A stretch of 14,723 nucleotides of DNA from JAGLQA01 sp023135565 (lineage in GTDB: Bacteria; Acidobacteriota; Aminicenantia; UBA2199), in assembly GCA_030639305.1 (NCBI GenBank), contig DAOWCY010000178.1, forward strand, positions 1-14,723, written 5' to 3'. Made by a program: the position numbers and the translations under genes. Under the pieces are notes generated by a model. The model made no database searches, was not told where the DNA came from, and saw only the letters and a list, made by a program, of their open reading frames with translations. Shown here one piece after another: positions 1 to 6,771 of the stretch (the stretch's first letter is position 1; every line of letters starts with the position of its first letter).

Positions 1-276
1 ACCAACTTTGTTGGCGAGAGTTTTGCTGAGTCGGCGTTTTTTATCCCTGTACAGTTTTGCCATGGAGGTAAGACGGTAGGTATCGAAGGGGGAAAGCTTG
101 CTTATCTCCGAATATCTGAAGCCGCCCAGGTCTTTTAATATTACCAACAGTTCGCCCAGCATTCTTTTGCCTTACCAGGTACCGACGTCAATGTTCCCGA
201 TTTTAAAACCGATTTTCCTTTCAAATTCCCATAGGATTTTTTCTATCGGCTCAAAGAACCTGTCATCGATAACATT
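1..276 (-). pseudogene. Decayed reading frame, possible transposase C-terminal tail
   Basis: Reading the minus strand from 276 to 1 gives an open stretch interrupted by one in-frame TAA (plus-strand bases 172-174). The part after the stop reads GKRMLGELLVILKDLGG and continues into a basic stretch (LYRDKKRR), which runs off the window. A basic tail with GKRMLGELLV-type helices resembles, from memory, the region after the Y1 (IS200/REP-type) transposase domain in some proteins. No catalytic HUH or tyrosine motif is in view, so this is a weak identification. Further upstream on the same strand (about 391-263) a different frame also looks protein-like, which suggests at least one frameshift. The stop and the frame change argue for a remnant and not a working gene. 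It could also be an unrelated basic protein. Confidence 0.3.
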
Positions 277-379
277 TCATGCCGCCCCCATTGGGTTCAT
301 CGTCAGGGGCCAGAGGCATACCGAACCAAAAGCACTGCCCGCCCATTTTCAGGCGGTGAATCTTGGCCACGCCACGGGG

Positions 380-408
380 TTGAAAAAACGTTAGTAATAG
401 ATTATTAT
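380..408 (+). promoter_or_regulatory. Candidate sigma70-type promoter for PAP2 gene
   Basis: TTGAAA (380-385) and TATTAT (403-408) are separated by exactly 17 bases. The -10 box ends five bases before the ATG at 414, so transcription from it would start at or near the start codon and give a leaderless or near-leaderless mRNA. The region is A+T-rich, so a chance match is possible. Confidence 0.3.
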
Positions 409-413
409 TAGCG

Positions 414-1268
414 ATGCGAAAAAAAAAAATCGTTTTTTGTTTAATCGTCTTGTTTTTGTTCCAGGTCGGCGGCGCTGAGGAATCAACTGAAGATTCCACT
501 GCAAAAAAGAAAGAAAAAAAAACCTTTTTCAAAAAAATATTTGCCGATGAAGGAGAAATCTGGACCTCACCTTTCAAAATGAAAGGGAAACAATTGCTGA
601 CCTGGGGCAGTGTGGCCTTAATAACCGCGATTCTTATCGAGAATGATGAGAAATTGTATCGCAGCACCCAGGAATATCAAACGGAACATAAGTGGGTACA
701 GGACCTAAGCCCGGCAGTGCGGCCCCTAGGCGACGGCAACCTAAACCTCGGTGTCGCCGGTGGTTTTTATTTATGGGGCCTTCTTTTTAAGGACACAAAA
801 GCAAAAAAAGCCGGAGAATTATCATTAATGAGCTTGATCCACGCCGGTATAGTAGTGCAGCTTGTGAAGCATCTAACCGGCAGGAAAAGGCCCAGAGCCA
901 CAGAACCGGGTGTCGATCATTGGGAAGGCCCGGCCGGTTTTTTTAAGCGCTATAAAGACCATCGCGACATGTATTACGACGCTTTTTTTTCAGGTCATAC
1001 CGTTACTGCCTGGAGCCTGGCCACAGTGGTTGCTAAAATGTACAACAAATCCTTTGTCGTGCCTGTGCTTTGCTATTCCCTGGCCACCATCGCCGGTTTA
1101 TCCAATGTGACCGAAGGCGAGCACTGGTATTCCGATGTGTTCGTAGGAGCGGTAATCGGTTATGCCATCGGCAGTTTTTTAGTCAGGAAAAGGTGGCGGC
1201 GCCTGCAAGTACTCCCTCTTATCGAAAAGGACAGGATGGGTCTGTCCTTTTGCTACTCCCTCGACTGA
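414..1268 (+). CDS. PAP2 superfamily phosphatase (membrane/exported)
   Basis: 284 aa. PAP2 enzymes hydrolyse phosphate from lipid phosphates or related phosphomonoesters using a vanadium-haloperoxidase-like fold. The three-part signature is visible: K152-x6-R159-P160, then FSGH with H195, then S230-N-x5-H237-x3-D241. The usual SR of the third block is SN here, so the phosphate-binding Arg is replaced by Asn231; H195, H237 and D241 are kept. The N-terminus has a basic start (RKKK) and a hydrophobic run to about residue 19, ending in GGAEES, which fits a signal peptide. Further hydrophobic segments around 100-118, 135-150 and 200-260 suggest membrane insertion. No good Shine-Dalgarno sequence precedes the ATG, but no later in-frame ATG would keep the signal sequence. 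It stands alone, about 460 bases before the signalling operon. The substrate cannot be told from sequence. Confidence 0.85.
   Translation: MRKKKIVFCLIVLFLFQVGGAEESTEDSTAKKKEKKTFFKKIFADEGEIWTSPFKMKGKQLLTWGSVALITAILIENDEKLYRSTQEYQTEHKWVQDLSPAVRPLGDGNLNLGVAGGFYLWGLLFKDTKAKKAGELSLMSLIHAGIVVQLVKHLTGRKRPRATEPGVDHWEGPAGFFKRYKDHRDMYYDAFFSGHTVTAWSLATVVAKMYNKSFVVPVLCYSLATIAGLSNVTEGEHWYSDVFVGAVIGYAIGSFLVRKRWRRLQVLPLIEKDRMGLSFCYSLD
1225..1251 (+). terminator. Hairpin at the end of the PAP2 gene, possible terminator
   Basis: AAAAGGACAG (1225-1234) and CTGTCCTTTT (1242-1251) form a perfect 10-bp stem with a 7-base loop. The G+C-rich part followed by TTTT resembles an intrinsic terminator. It lies within the last codons of the gene, which is unusual but not unknown. 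The T-run is short and belongs to the stem itself. Confidence 0.35.
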
Positions 1269-1309
1269 ACTATTCCAGCATTTTTTGCAAGACTAAGCTA
1301 AAAAAAAAG

Positions 1310-1372
1310 CCACCTGACGGTGGGAATTCGAAATATGTACAACATGTTGCTCATTACCGCCATGTAGTGGCA
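1310..1372 (+). repeat. Two-hairpin repeat, copy A
   Basis: This 63-base unit has a CCACC/GGTGG hairpin at its left end and an imperfect GCCAT-GTA-GTGGC hairpin at its right end. The TGTTG in between lies at the same distance from the right hairpin as in copy B (1644-1707). It lies 41 bases after the PAP2 stop codon and 71 bases before the operon promoter. It is diverged from copy B mainly in the A+T-rich middle. Confidence 0.6.
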
Positions 1373-1442
1373 CTAAAATAGTCCCGGCTGATCACCAAAA
1401 GCCGAAACTGGACAGCGAATACTCAAATCTGTATCCTGTATT

Positions 1443-1471
1443 TTGCAATACTCACCTATTCATGGTATAAT
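1443..1471 (+). promoter_or_regulatory. Sigma70-type promoter for the signalling operon
   Basis: TTGCAA (1443-1448) and TATAAT (1466-1471) are separated by 17 bases, and the -10 box is a perfect consensus. Transcription would start near 1478, giving a leader of about 250 bases before the first response-regulator gene at 1727. The leader holds a GCGGAC-GGC-GTCCGC hairpin (1513-1527), a small ORF and repeat copy B. Confidence 0.55.
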
Positions 1472-1512
1472 CAAAACTTGTGTTTTGGATGAAATATAGG
1501 TTTCTTCCAAAA

Positions 1513-1527
1513 GCGGACGGCGTCCGC
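1513..1527 (+). other. Perfect 6-bp hairpin in operon leader
   Basis: GCGGAC and GTCCGC pair around a GGC loop, about 35 bases after the predicted transcription start. No T-tract follows, so it is not a terminator. It may stabilise the mRNA or belong to a larger leader structure. Confidence 0.4.
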
Positions 1528-1555
1528 GCATATAAAAGTACCCAGGGCAGCCGGT

Positions 1556-1702
1556 ATGAAAAAAAAGAACCGTTTTTTCAGCAAACTTTTGCACGATATC
1601 GATAAGTATAATCGTTCTCAGAGATCCTGCCCGGGAAACGCACCCACCTGCCGGTGGGAAATTGAATTAAAAAAAAACCTGTTGTACAATACTGCCATGT
1701 AA
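1556..1702 (+). CDS. Small ORF (48 aa) in the leader of the signalling operon
   Basis: ATG at 1556 opens a 48-codon frame ending at TAA 1700-1702, inside the right hairpin of repeat copy B and 24 bases before the response-regulator ATG. The product is basic and starts MKKKNRFFSK; its last 18 residues are encoded by the repeat and end in NTAM. The Shine-Dalgarno sequence is poor. Repeat copy A can be read in a similar way (ending ITAM then stop) only with a stop and a frameshift. It may be a leader peptide that controls ribosome entry at 1727, a gene remnant, or a chance frame. I do not recognise a family. Confidence 0.25.
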   Translation: MKKKNRFFSKLLHDIDKYNRSQRSCPGNAPTCRWEIELKKNLLYNTAM

Positions 1703-1707
1703 TGGCA
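1644..1707 (+). repeat. Two-hairpin repeat, copy B
   Basis: This 64-base unit begins with CCACCTG-CCGGTGGG (flanking bases extend the stem to CCCACC/GGTGGG) and ends with a perfect TGCCAT-GTA-ATGGCA hairpin. The spacing of both hairpins and of the internal TGTTG matches copy A within one base. It lies in the operon leader directly before the ribosome-binding site of the response-regulator gene at 1727, so the second hairpin could affect ribosome access. Confidence 0.6.
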
Positions 1708-1726
1708 TAAAGGAAAATGAGGTAGT

Positions 1727-2179
1727 ATGAACGAAGAAGTTCACATTCTCCTGGCTGAAGACGATATGGGACATGCAGCTCTGATAAAGAAGAACATCAT
1801 ACGCGCAGGCATATCGAACACGATCTTTCATTTTAAAGATGGCCAGGAAATACTTGATTTCCTCTTCCGCGAAGAGGGAGCTCCCCACCAGGCATCTGAA
1901 ATATCATACCTGATACTACTGGACATAAGAATGCCCAAAGTTGACGGAATAGAAGTCCTGCGAACTATCAAAAAAGACAAAGAGTTAAGAAAGATTCCCG
2001 TTATCATGCTGACTACTACGGATGACCCGAGAGAAGTCGATCTCTGCCATAAGTACGGCTGCAGCAACTATATAACCAAACCGGTGGATTATGAAAAATT
2101 TGTCGATGTGATAAAAACCCTGGGGTTTTATCTTATGGTAGTTAAAGTGCCGTGTGTTAAAGGAGATGTCAATAAATGA
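1727..2179 (+). CDS. Single-domain response regulator, Rcp1/CheY-like (copy 1)
   Basis: 150 aa, one receiver domain and no output domain. Acidic pocket residues E11, D12 and D13, phospho-acceptor D66 (in LLDIRMPK), switch Thr in LTTTDD (96-98) and K118 (in TKP) are all present, so it should accept a phosphoryl group from a kinase. The long loop before D66 and the length of about 150 residues are typical of the Rcp1 group of stand-alone regulators that partner phytochrome-type and related kinases. A GAGG ribosome-binding site lies five bases upstream of the ATG. Its stop overlaps the next gene's ATG by four bases (ATGA), so the two are translationally coupled. A close paralog lies at 4173-4616. 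It acts in the cytoplasm by protein-protein interaction and not by DNA binding. Confidence 0.9.
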   Translation: MNEEVHILLAEDDMGHAALIKKNIIRAGISNTIFHFKDGQEILDFLFREEGAPHQASEISYLILLDIRMPKVDGIEVLRTIKKDKELRKIPVIMLTTTDDPREVDLCHKYGCSNYITKPVDYEKFVDVIKTLGFYLMVVKVPCVKGDVNK

Positions 2180-4131
2180 GCGAAGTTAAACAAACGATAG
2201 ACGAAATTAAAAAATTATATACGGTACTTGTTACCGAAGACGACCTGGGGCTGCAGCGTCTGATCCGCAAAAGACTGGCAAGAGACGGTTACAAGACGGC
2301 GCAGGCAGCTTCAGGGCAAGAAGCGATAGATCACTTAGAAAAAGAAAAAACTGCACTGCTTTTGCTCGATTTTAGATTAGGCGATATGACCGGCAAGGAG
2401 GTTATCGCTAAACTGGCAGGGAAAGGACAAACCGTTCCTTTTATTATTATGACCGGCCATGGTGATGAAAGGACAGCCGTCGAAATGATGAAATTAGGGG
2501 CAAGAGACTATTTAGTTAAAGATGAAGGCTTCTTAGAAATCCTGCCCCAGGTGCTGGAAAAAGTGATCAACCAGTTGTCTATGGAAGAAAAATTGACCCA
2601 GGCCAGGAAGGCCCTGCGTGAAAGTGAAAAGCGGTTTCGTTTGATATTCAACAGCGGTACCGATGCCATTTTCCTTTACGATGCGCCGGAGGGTAAACCC
2701 GGGCATTTTTTAGAAGTGAATGAAATGGCCTTTAAAAGGTTGGGCTATACCAGGGAAGAATTGCTGGAAATGACCCCTGGCGATATCGAAGACCCCAAAC
2801 ACGAAACAGAACCGTCGGCACAGGCCGGAGAAACAGTAGAGAAAAAAAACCAGCTCTATGAAACAGCCCACATTACCAAAGGCGGCAAAAAGATTCCCGT
2901 AGAAATCAATTCCCACCTGATCGATTTTGGGGGAGAGCCTGCCTTTCTCTCCATTTCCCGGGATATAACGGAAAGAAAGCAATTGGAAGAACAACTTCGT
3001 CATGCCCAGAAAATGGAAGCCATCGGCAAGCTGGCTGGAGGAGTTGCCCATGATTTTAATAATCTATTAACCACCATCAACGGTTACGCGGAATTACTCC
3101 TCTTAAAATTGGGCACTGAGAGTCCTTTCAGAGACGGCGTAAAAAAGATAAAAAGAGCCGGTGAGAAGGCTGCCTCTCTAACCCAACAGCTCCTTACTTT
3201 TAGTAGTAAACAAGTGCTGCAGTCTAGACGGCTGGATATGAACGGCCTGCTCCTCGGTATCGAGAAAACCTTGAAACAAATCTTAGGTGACGATGTGAAT
3301 TTGGTTTTAGAACCGGGGGCCGACTTAATGGCGGTGAAAGCCGACCACGACCAGGTGGAACAAATAATTATAAATCTCAGTGTCAATTCCTGTGATGCCA
3401 TGCCGGATGGAGGCACATTGACCATAAAAACTGAAAATAAAGTCATCGACGAATATTACAGCAGTCTTTTGCATGACGCCAAACCGGGGCACTTCGTTTG
3501 TTTATCCATTTGCGATTCAGGCAGCGGCATGGACGACAAAACCCTGCAGTATATTTTCGAGCCCTTTTATTCCACCAAAAAAGTCGGTACCGGCTTAGGT
3601 CTTTCCGTTGTTTACGGCATTGTCAAGCAGCATGAAGGTTGGATTAACGTATACAGCAAACCCGGGAGAGGGACGATTTTCCGGGTTTACTTCCAGACCA
3701 TTCCCGGGAAAACCGCGGTTGAAGATAACGCTGTGAAGCAGGTATCATTAGATAAGCTGAGAGGAAACGATGAGAGAATCCTCCTGGTGGACGATGAAGA
3801 CGGAGTACGGAAAAAGACCGCAGAGTACTTAAAAGATTATGGTTACAGGGTGACAGAAGCAGTGAATTTAAAAGAAGCTAAAGATACGTTCAAAAATGAA
3901 AAGGGTGAATTCCAACTATGTTTCAGCAGCAATGAACTACCTGACAGCACCGGGGCAGAACTGGCCGAAACGATTCAAGCCCTGGAACCGGGGTTTAGAG
4001 TTTTGCTGTGCACCAGCTATGGGTATCAACACTCATCCTGCAGCGACATCAAAGTCAAAGGTTATCCCCTATTAGAGAAGCCCTACTCCTTAATGGAATT
4101 GTTGACAGCCATAAAGGAAATATTAAAATAA
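2176..4131 (+). CDS. Hybrid sensor histidine kinase, REC-PAS-HisKA-HATPase-REC
   Basis: 651 aa with no membrane segment, so cytoplasmic. Domains in order: an N-terminal receiver (about 16-130; E21, D22, D23, acceptor D65); a coiled linker; a PAS domain (about 150-272) ending in the typical DITERK; HisKA with H292 in GVAHDFNN; HATPase with N400/N404, D447 in the DSGSG box, an FEPFYSTK box and GTGLGLS; and a C-terminal receiver (about 533-651). In the last receiver the acidic pair DDED is kept, but the acceptor Asp is Ser585 (FSSNELP), so it is probably not phosphorylated. The kinase core is of the NtrB-like class that often phosphorylates its own or stand-alone receivers. It lies between two stand-alone receiver paralogs. 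The N-terminal receiver suggests it is itself controlled by phosphorylation from another kinase, perhaps that at 5269-6771. Confidence 0.9.
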   Translation: MSEVKQTIDEIKKLYTVLVTEDDLGLQRLIRKRLARDGYKTAQAASGQEAIDHLEKEKTALLLLDFRLGDMTGKEVIAKLAGKGQTVPFIIMTGHGDERTAVEMMKLGARDYLVKDEGFLEILPQVLEKVINQLSMEEKLTQARKALRESEKRFRLIFNSGTDAIFLYDAPEGKPGHFLEVNEMAFKRLGYTREELLEMTPGDIEDPKHETEPSAQAGETVEKKNQLYETAHITKGGKKIPVEINSHLIDFGGEPAFLSISRDITERKQLEEQLRHAQKMEAIGKLAGGVAHDFNNLLTTINGYAELLLLKLGTESPFRDGVKKIKRAGEKAASLTQQLLTFSSKQVLQSRRLDMNGLLLGIEKTLKQILGDDVNLVLEPGADLMAVKADHDQVEQIIINLSVNSCDAMPDGGTLTIKTENKVIDEYYSSLLHDAKPGHFVCLSICDSGSGMDDKTLQYIFEPFYSTKKVGTGLGLSVVYGIVKQHEGWINVYSKPGRGTIFRVYFQTIPGKTAVEDNAVKQVSLDKLRGNDERILLVDDEDGVRKKTAEYLKDYGYRVTEAVNLKEAKDTFKNEKGEFQLCFSSNELPDSTGAELAETIQALEPGFRVLLCTSYGYQHSSCSDIKVKGYPLLEKPYSLMELLTAIKEILK

Positions 4132-4172
4132 AACAAATGCCATATAAGGCGACGGAAAAAACGGAGGTACCG

Positions 4173-4616
4173 GTGAAAAAAGAAGTTAACATTTTGATTG
4201 CAGAAGACGATATGGGGCATGCGGCCCTGATCCGCAAGAACCTCGAACGTTCCGGACTCACGAATCCTATTATCCATTTCAAAGACGGGCAGGAAGTACT
4301 GGATTTTCTTTTTTTTACCGGCAGTGCCCCGCACCGTGAGAGCGGCACATCTTACTTACTGCTGTTGGATATACGCATGCCTAAAATAGATGGGGTAGAA
4401 GTTCTCAGGCAAATAAAGACCGACCCGGAACTGAGAAAAATGCCGGTTATCATGATAACCACTACCGACGACCCCCGGGAAGTAGAAAAATGCCACCAAT
4501 ACGGATGCAGTAACTATTTAACCAAACCCGTCGATTATGGGAAGTTCGTGGAATCTATAAAGAAATTGGGGTATTTTCTTATGGTGGTTGAAATACCGGC
4601 ATTAAACGGAAGGTAA
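4173..4616 (+). CDS. Single-domain response regulator, Rcp1/CheY-like (copy 2)
   Basis: 147 aa from a GTG start. GTG 4173 was chosen because GGAGG (4163-4167) lies five bases upstream and the protein then begins VKKEVNILIAEDD, matching MNEEVHILLAEDD of copy 1. An in-frame ATG at 4137, six bases after the kinase stop, would add 12 residues and has no good ribosome-binding site. The acidic pocket, the LLDIRMPK acceptor Asp, the ITTTDD switch Thr and the TKP Lys are intact. It is roughly 70% identical to copy 1 by eye, including the shared HFKDGQE and YGCSNY segments. This points to a duplication around the hybrid kinase. It probably accepts phosphate from one of the operon's kinases and signals by protein contact. 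Confidence 0.88.
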   Translation: MKKEVNILIAEDDMGHAALIRKNLERSGLTNPIIHFKDGQEVLDFLFFTGSAPHRESGTSYLLLLDIRMPKIDGVEVLRQIKTDPELRKMPVIMITTTDDPREVEKCHQYGCSNYLTKPVDYGKFVESIKKLGYFLMVVEIPALNGR

Positions 4617-4634
4617 ATACGTTGACGCCGGTAT
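4593..4634 (+). promoter_or_regulatory. Inverted repeat between receiver 2 and the YfiR gene, possible attenuator
   Basis: ATACCGGC (4593-4600) and GCCGGTAT (4627-4634) form a perfect 8-bp stem followed by GTTTTT. The loop is long (26 bases) and contains the stop codon of receiver 2. It could act as a weak terminator that lowers expression of the downstream YfiR-kinase pair, or it may be chance. Confidence 0.25.
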
Positions 4635-4683
4635 GTTTTTATCCATTTGCCCCAGTTTAGCCCGAAACCGGATTTTTATATTA

Positions 4684-5229
4684 ATGAAAAGAAAAAAATT
4701 AATTATTTTATTCCTGCTTATAATACTAACGGCACAAGTACCGTCTTTTACTGCTCCTACCAAGGAATATGCCATAAAGGCCGCTATCCTGGCCAAACTT
4801 TTAGATAATATCACCTGGCCGGAGGGATCCGGGTTGAAGGATAAATCGAAAACCTTCTATATTGCCGTTATCGGCAAAAATCCTTTTGAGCCTCCCTTAG
4901 AAGAGATTTACATAAAAAACGGTATAAAAGGTAATCCGGTAAAAATTCTCTATCTTTCCCGTCTCGAAGAGATTTCTACTTGCGGCTGCCATCTTTTATT
5001 CGTTGCCGGGACCAATAAAAAAACACTTAACGACATTATCTCTGTCACCAAAGGCAAACCCATCCTCACAGTCAGTGACAACAAAAGTTATGCCGACAAG
5101 GGGATTCATATTAACTTCCTGGTAGTGGCAAACAAGCTGAAATTCGAAATCAATCAACAGTCCTTCCGGGAATCGGGTATTGTAATCAGCTACCATCTTT
5201 TGAGATTAGCAACAAAAGTTATAAAATAG
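4684..5229 (+). CDS. YfiR-like periplasmic protein (DUF4154)
   Basis: 181 aa from ATG 4684. This start gives a classical signal peptide (MKRKK, then a leucine/isoleucine core, then SFTAPT near residue 25). An in-frame ATG at 4633 would place 17 extra residues in front of it. The mature protein follows the DUF4154/YfiR pattern: EYAIKAAILAKLLDNITWPEG near the start, a FYIAVIGKNPFE strand, CGCHLLFVAG (C100, C102), ILTVSD, INFLVV and a FEINQQSFRESGIVIS ending. In Pseudomonas, YfiR is a periplasmic inhibitor that binds the CHASE8 domain of the diguanylate cyclase YfiN (TpbB). Here the next gene, 39 bases downstream, encodes a CHASE8 histidine kinase, so this protein probably controls that kinase. 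No YfiB-like lipoprotein is present. The family call is firm; the partner is inferred. Confidence 0.8.
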   Translation: MKRKKLIILFLLIILTAQVPSFTAPTKEYAIKAAILAKLLDNITWPEGSGLKDKSKTFYIAVIGKNPFEPPLEEIYIKNGIKGNPVKILYLSRLEEISTCGCHLLFVAGTNKKTLNDIISVTKGKPILTVSDNKSYADKGIHINFLVVANKLKFEINQQSFRESGIVISYHLLRLATKVIK

Positions 5230-5268
5230 CAAATAAGATATAGAAAGTAGAGAAATTGGAGTATCGCC

Positions 5269-6771
5269 ATGATGAAATTATTAAGAAACCTGTCGATCAA
5301 GAATAAATTGGTTCTTATCGTGCTGCTGGTGAGTATACCGGCAATAGTAATCGGTTTTACTTTCGTTATCATACAGGATGTCAAAATCTTTAAGCAGGAT
5401 TTAGTCGATGTCACTAAAATGACTGCCCGGACAGTAGGTGAGTTCTGTTCCACTGCTCTATCATTCGGGCCGGATTTCGCGGGACAGGTAGAAGAAGATT
5501 TAACAAACCTGCTGCGCACAATGCCCATCGTAGAAAACGGTTACATCTATGATAACAAAGGGAAAGAGTTCGCTGCTTATAATAAAGCCGCCGATACCTT
5601 CAGCCCCGTTCTTCCCGCCGGGGAGCAGCTCATCCGGTTTGAAGGACATTTTCTCCATTTTTACCGACATATCCGGTCGGGTGGTAAAAAATACGGCGCT
5701 ATTTACCTGAGATCTTCCACCACCCCGTTGGATAAAAAAATCAATGAATACCTGTTAACCATGGTGTTAGTGGGCTGCGGCCTGATTGTACTGTCCTATA
5801 TCCTGGCCACAAAATTGCAAAAAGTGATTTCAAAACCCATATTGAAGCTGGCCGAAGTGACAGGCGACATATCTATCCGGGGAGATTACTCGGTGCGGGT
5901 ACAGAAAACGGGAAACGATGAGATCGGTACACTCTACGAAGGGTTTAACGTCATGCTGGAACAGATTCAACTGCGGGAAAAAGAGAGAGACGAGGCGGAA
6001 GCTCAAAGGGAAAAGCTTTTTAGTGAATTGCAGGAAAAAAACAAAGAGTTGGAACAGGTGATTTATGTCACTTCCCATGACCTGCGCTCCCCCTTAGTGA
6101 ACATCCAGGGGTTTAGTAAAGAGCTCGATTTTTCCCTGCAAGACCTGGCCTGCCTGCTGGATTTAGACACGCTGCCCGAAGAGATCAAAAAAAAGATATC
6201 CCTCATCATAAAAGAAGACATCCCCGATTCCCTTAAATATATCCTGACCAGCACTTCCAAGATGGACTCCCTGCTCACCGGCCTGCTGAAACTTTCGCGG
6301 GTAGGAAAAACCGGCGCTAAATTCAGCGAAATAGATATGAACAACCTGATGGAGGAGGTGCATCATGCTTTCGAGTTCCATCTCAAGGAAACCGGCGCTA
6401 AATTAAAAATCGCCGACTTACCGCACTGTTTCGGTAACGAGATGCAGGTGAACCAGGTCTTTTCCAACCTATTTAACAATGCCCTGAAATATTTAGACCC
6501 GGAGCGCGCCGGTTTGATCGAGATCAGCGGCTGCCGGGAGGATAGTCATGCGGTTTACTGCGTCGAGGATAACGGCCTCGGTATTGCGCCGGAGCACCAG
6601 GAAAAAGTATTCGAGATATTCCATCGTTTAAACCCCGCCGACACAGCGGGCGAAGGTTTAGGCTTGACCATTGTCAACAAAATCCTGGGGCGTCACAACG
6701 GTAAAATCTGGGTGGAGTCGAAGCCTGGAGTAGGCAGTAAGTTTTTTGTCAAGCTGCCTATCGGGAATTAG
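5269..6771 (+). CDS. Membrane sensor histidine kinase, CHASE8-HAMP-HisKA-HATPase
   Basis: 500 aa. TM1 is about 14-35 and TM2 about 162-180. The periplasmic loop between them has CHASE8 features (ARTVGEFCSTALSFG, then ENGYIYDNKGKEFAAY). A HAMP domain (about 182-235) is followed by a coiled coil (about 236-262), HisKA with H270 in TSHDLRSPL, and HATPase with N400/N404, D434 in VEDNGLG, an FHRLN box and GEGLGLT. All catalytic boxes are intact. ATGATG at 5269 follows a GGAG about eight bases upstream; either ATG is possible. The kinase core, with SHDLRSPL and the FHRL box, is the type often paired with Rcp1-like receivers, two of which lie in this operon. Linkage to the YfiR-like gene suggests that periplasmic YfiR binding sets kinase activity. 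The 3' end overlaps an antitoxin-like gene on the other strand by 114 bases. Confidence 0.9.
   Translation: MMKLLRNLSIKNKLVLIVLLVSIPAIVIGFTFVIIQDVKIFKQDLVDVTKMTARTVGEFCSTALSFGPDFAGQVEEDLTNLLRTMPIVENGYIYDNKGKEFAAYNKAADTFSPVLPAGEQLIRFEGHFLHFYRHIRSGGKKYGAIYLRSSTTPLDKKINEYLLTMVLVGCGLIVLSYILATKLQKVISKPILKLAEVTGDISIRGDYSVRVQKTGNDEIGTLYEGFNVMLEQIQLREKERDEAEAQREKLFSELQEKNKELEQVIYVTSHDLRSPLVNIQGFSKELDFSLQDLACLLDLDTLPEEIKKKISLIIKEDIPDSLKYILTSTSKMDSLLTGLLKLSRVGKTGAKFSEIDMNNLMEEVHHAFEFHLKETGAKLKIADLPHCFGNEMQVNQVFSNLFNNALKYLDPERAGLIEISGCREDSHAVYCVEDNGLGIAPEHQEKVFEIFHRLNPADTAGEGLGLTIVNKILGRHNGKIWVESKPGVGSKFFVKLPIGN

Noticed and set aside
98..394. 98-aa plus-strand open frame at the left end
   Set aside because: Low-complexity composition and no ribosome-binding site. 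The opposite strand reads as a more protein-like but broken frame.
263..667. 134-aa minus-strand open frame over the start of the PAP2 gene
   Set aside because: It overlaps the well-supported PAP2 gene, and its first part is only the antisense of that gene.
1478..1726. Known riboswitch (c-di-GMP, fluoride or other) in the operon leader
   Set aside because: Compared by eye with the conserved cores that I remember; none matches. The leader is structured, but I cannot assign it to a class.
4008..4172. Longer start (4008) for the second receiver
   Set aside because: It would overlap the kinase gene by 124 bases, and the extra residues have no match to the paralog. GTG 4173 has a clear ribosome-binding site and aligns with the start of copy 1.
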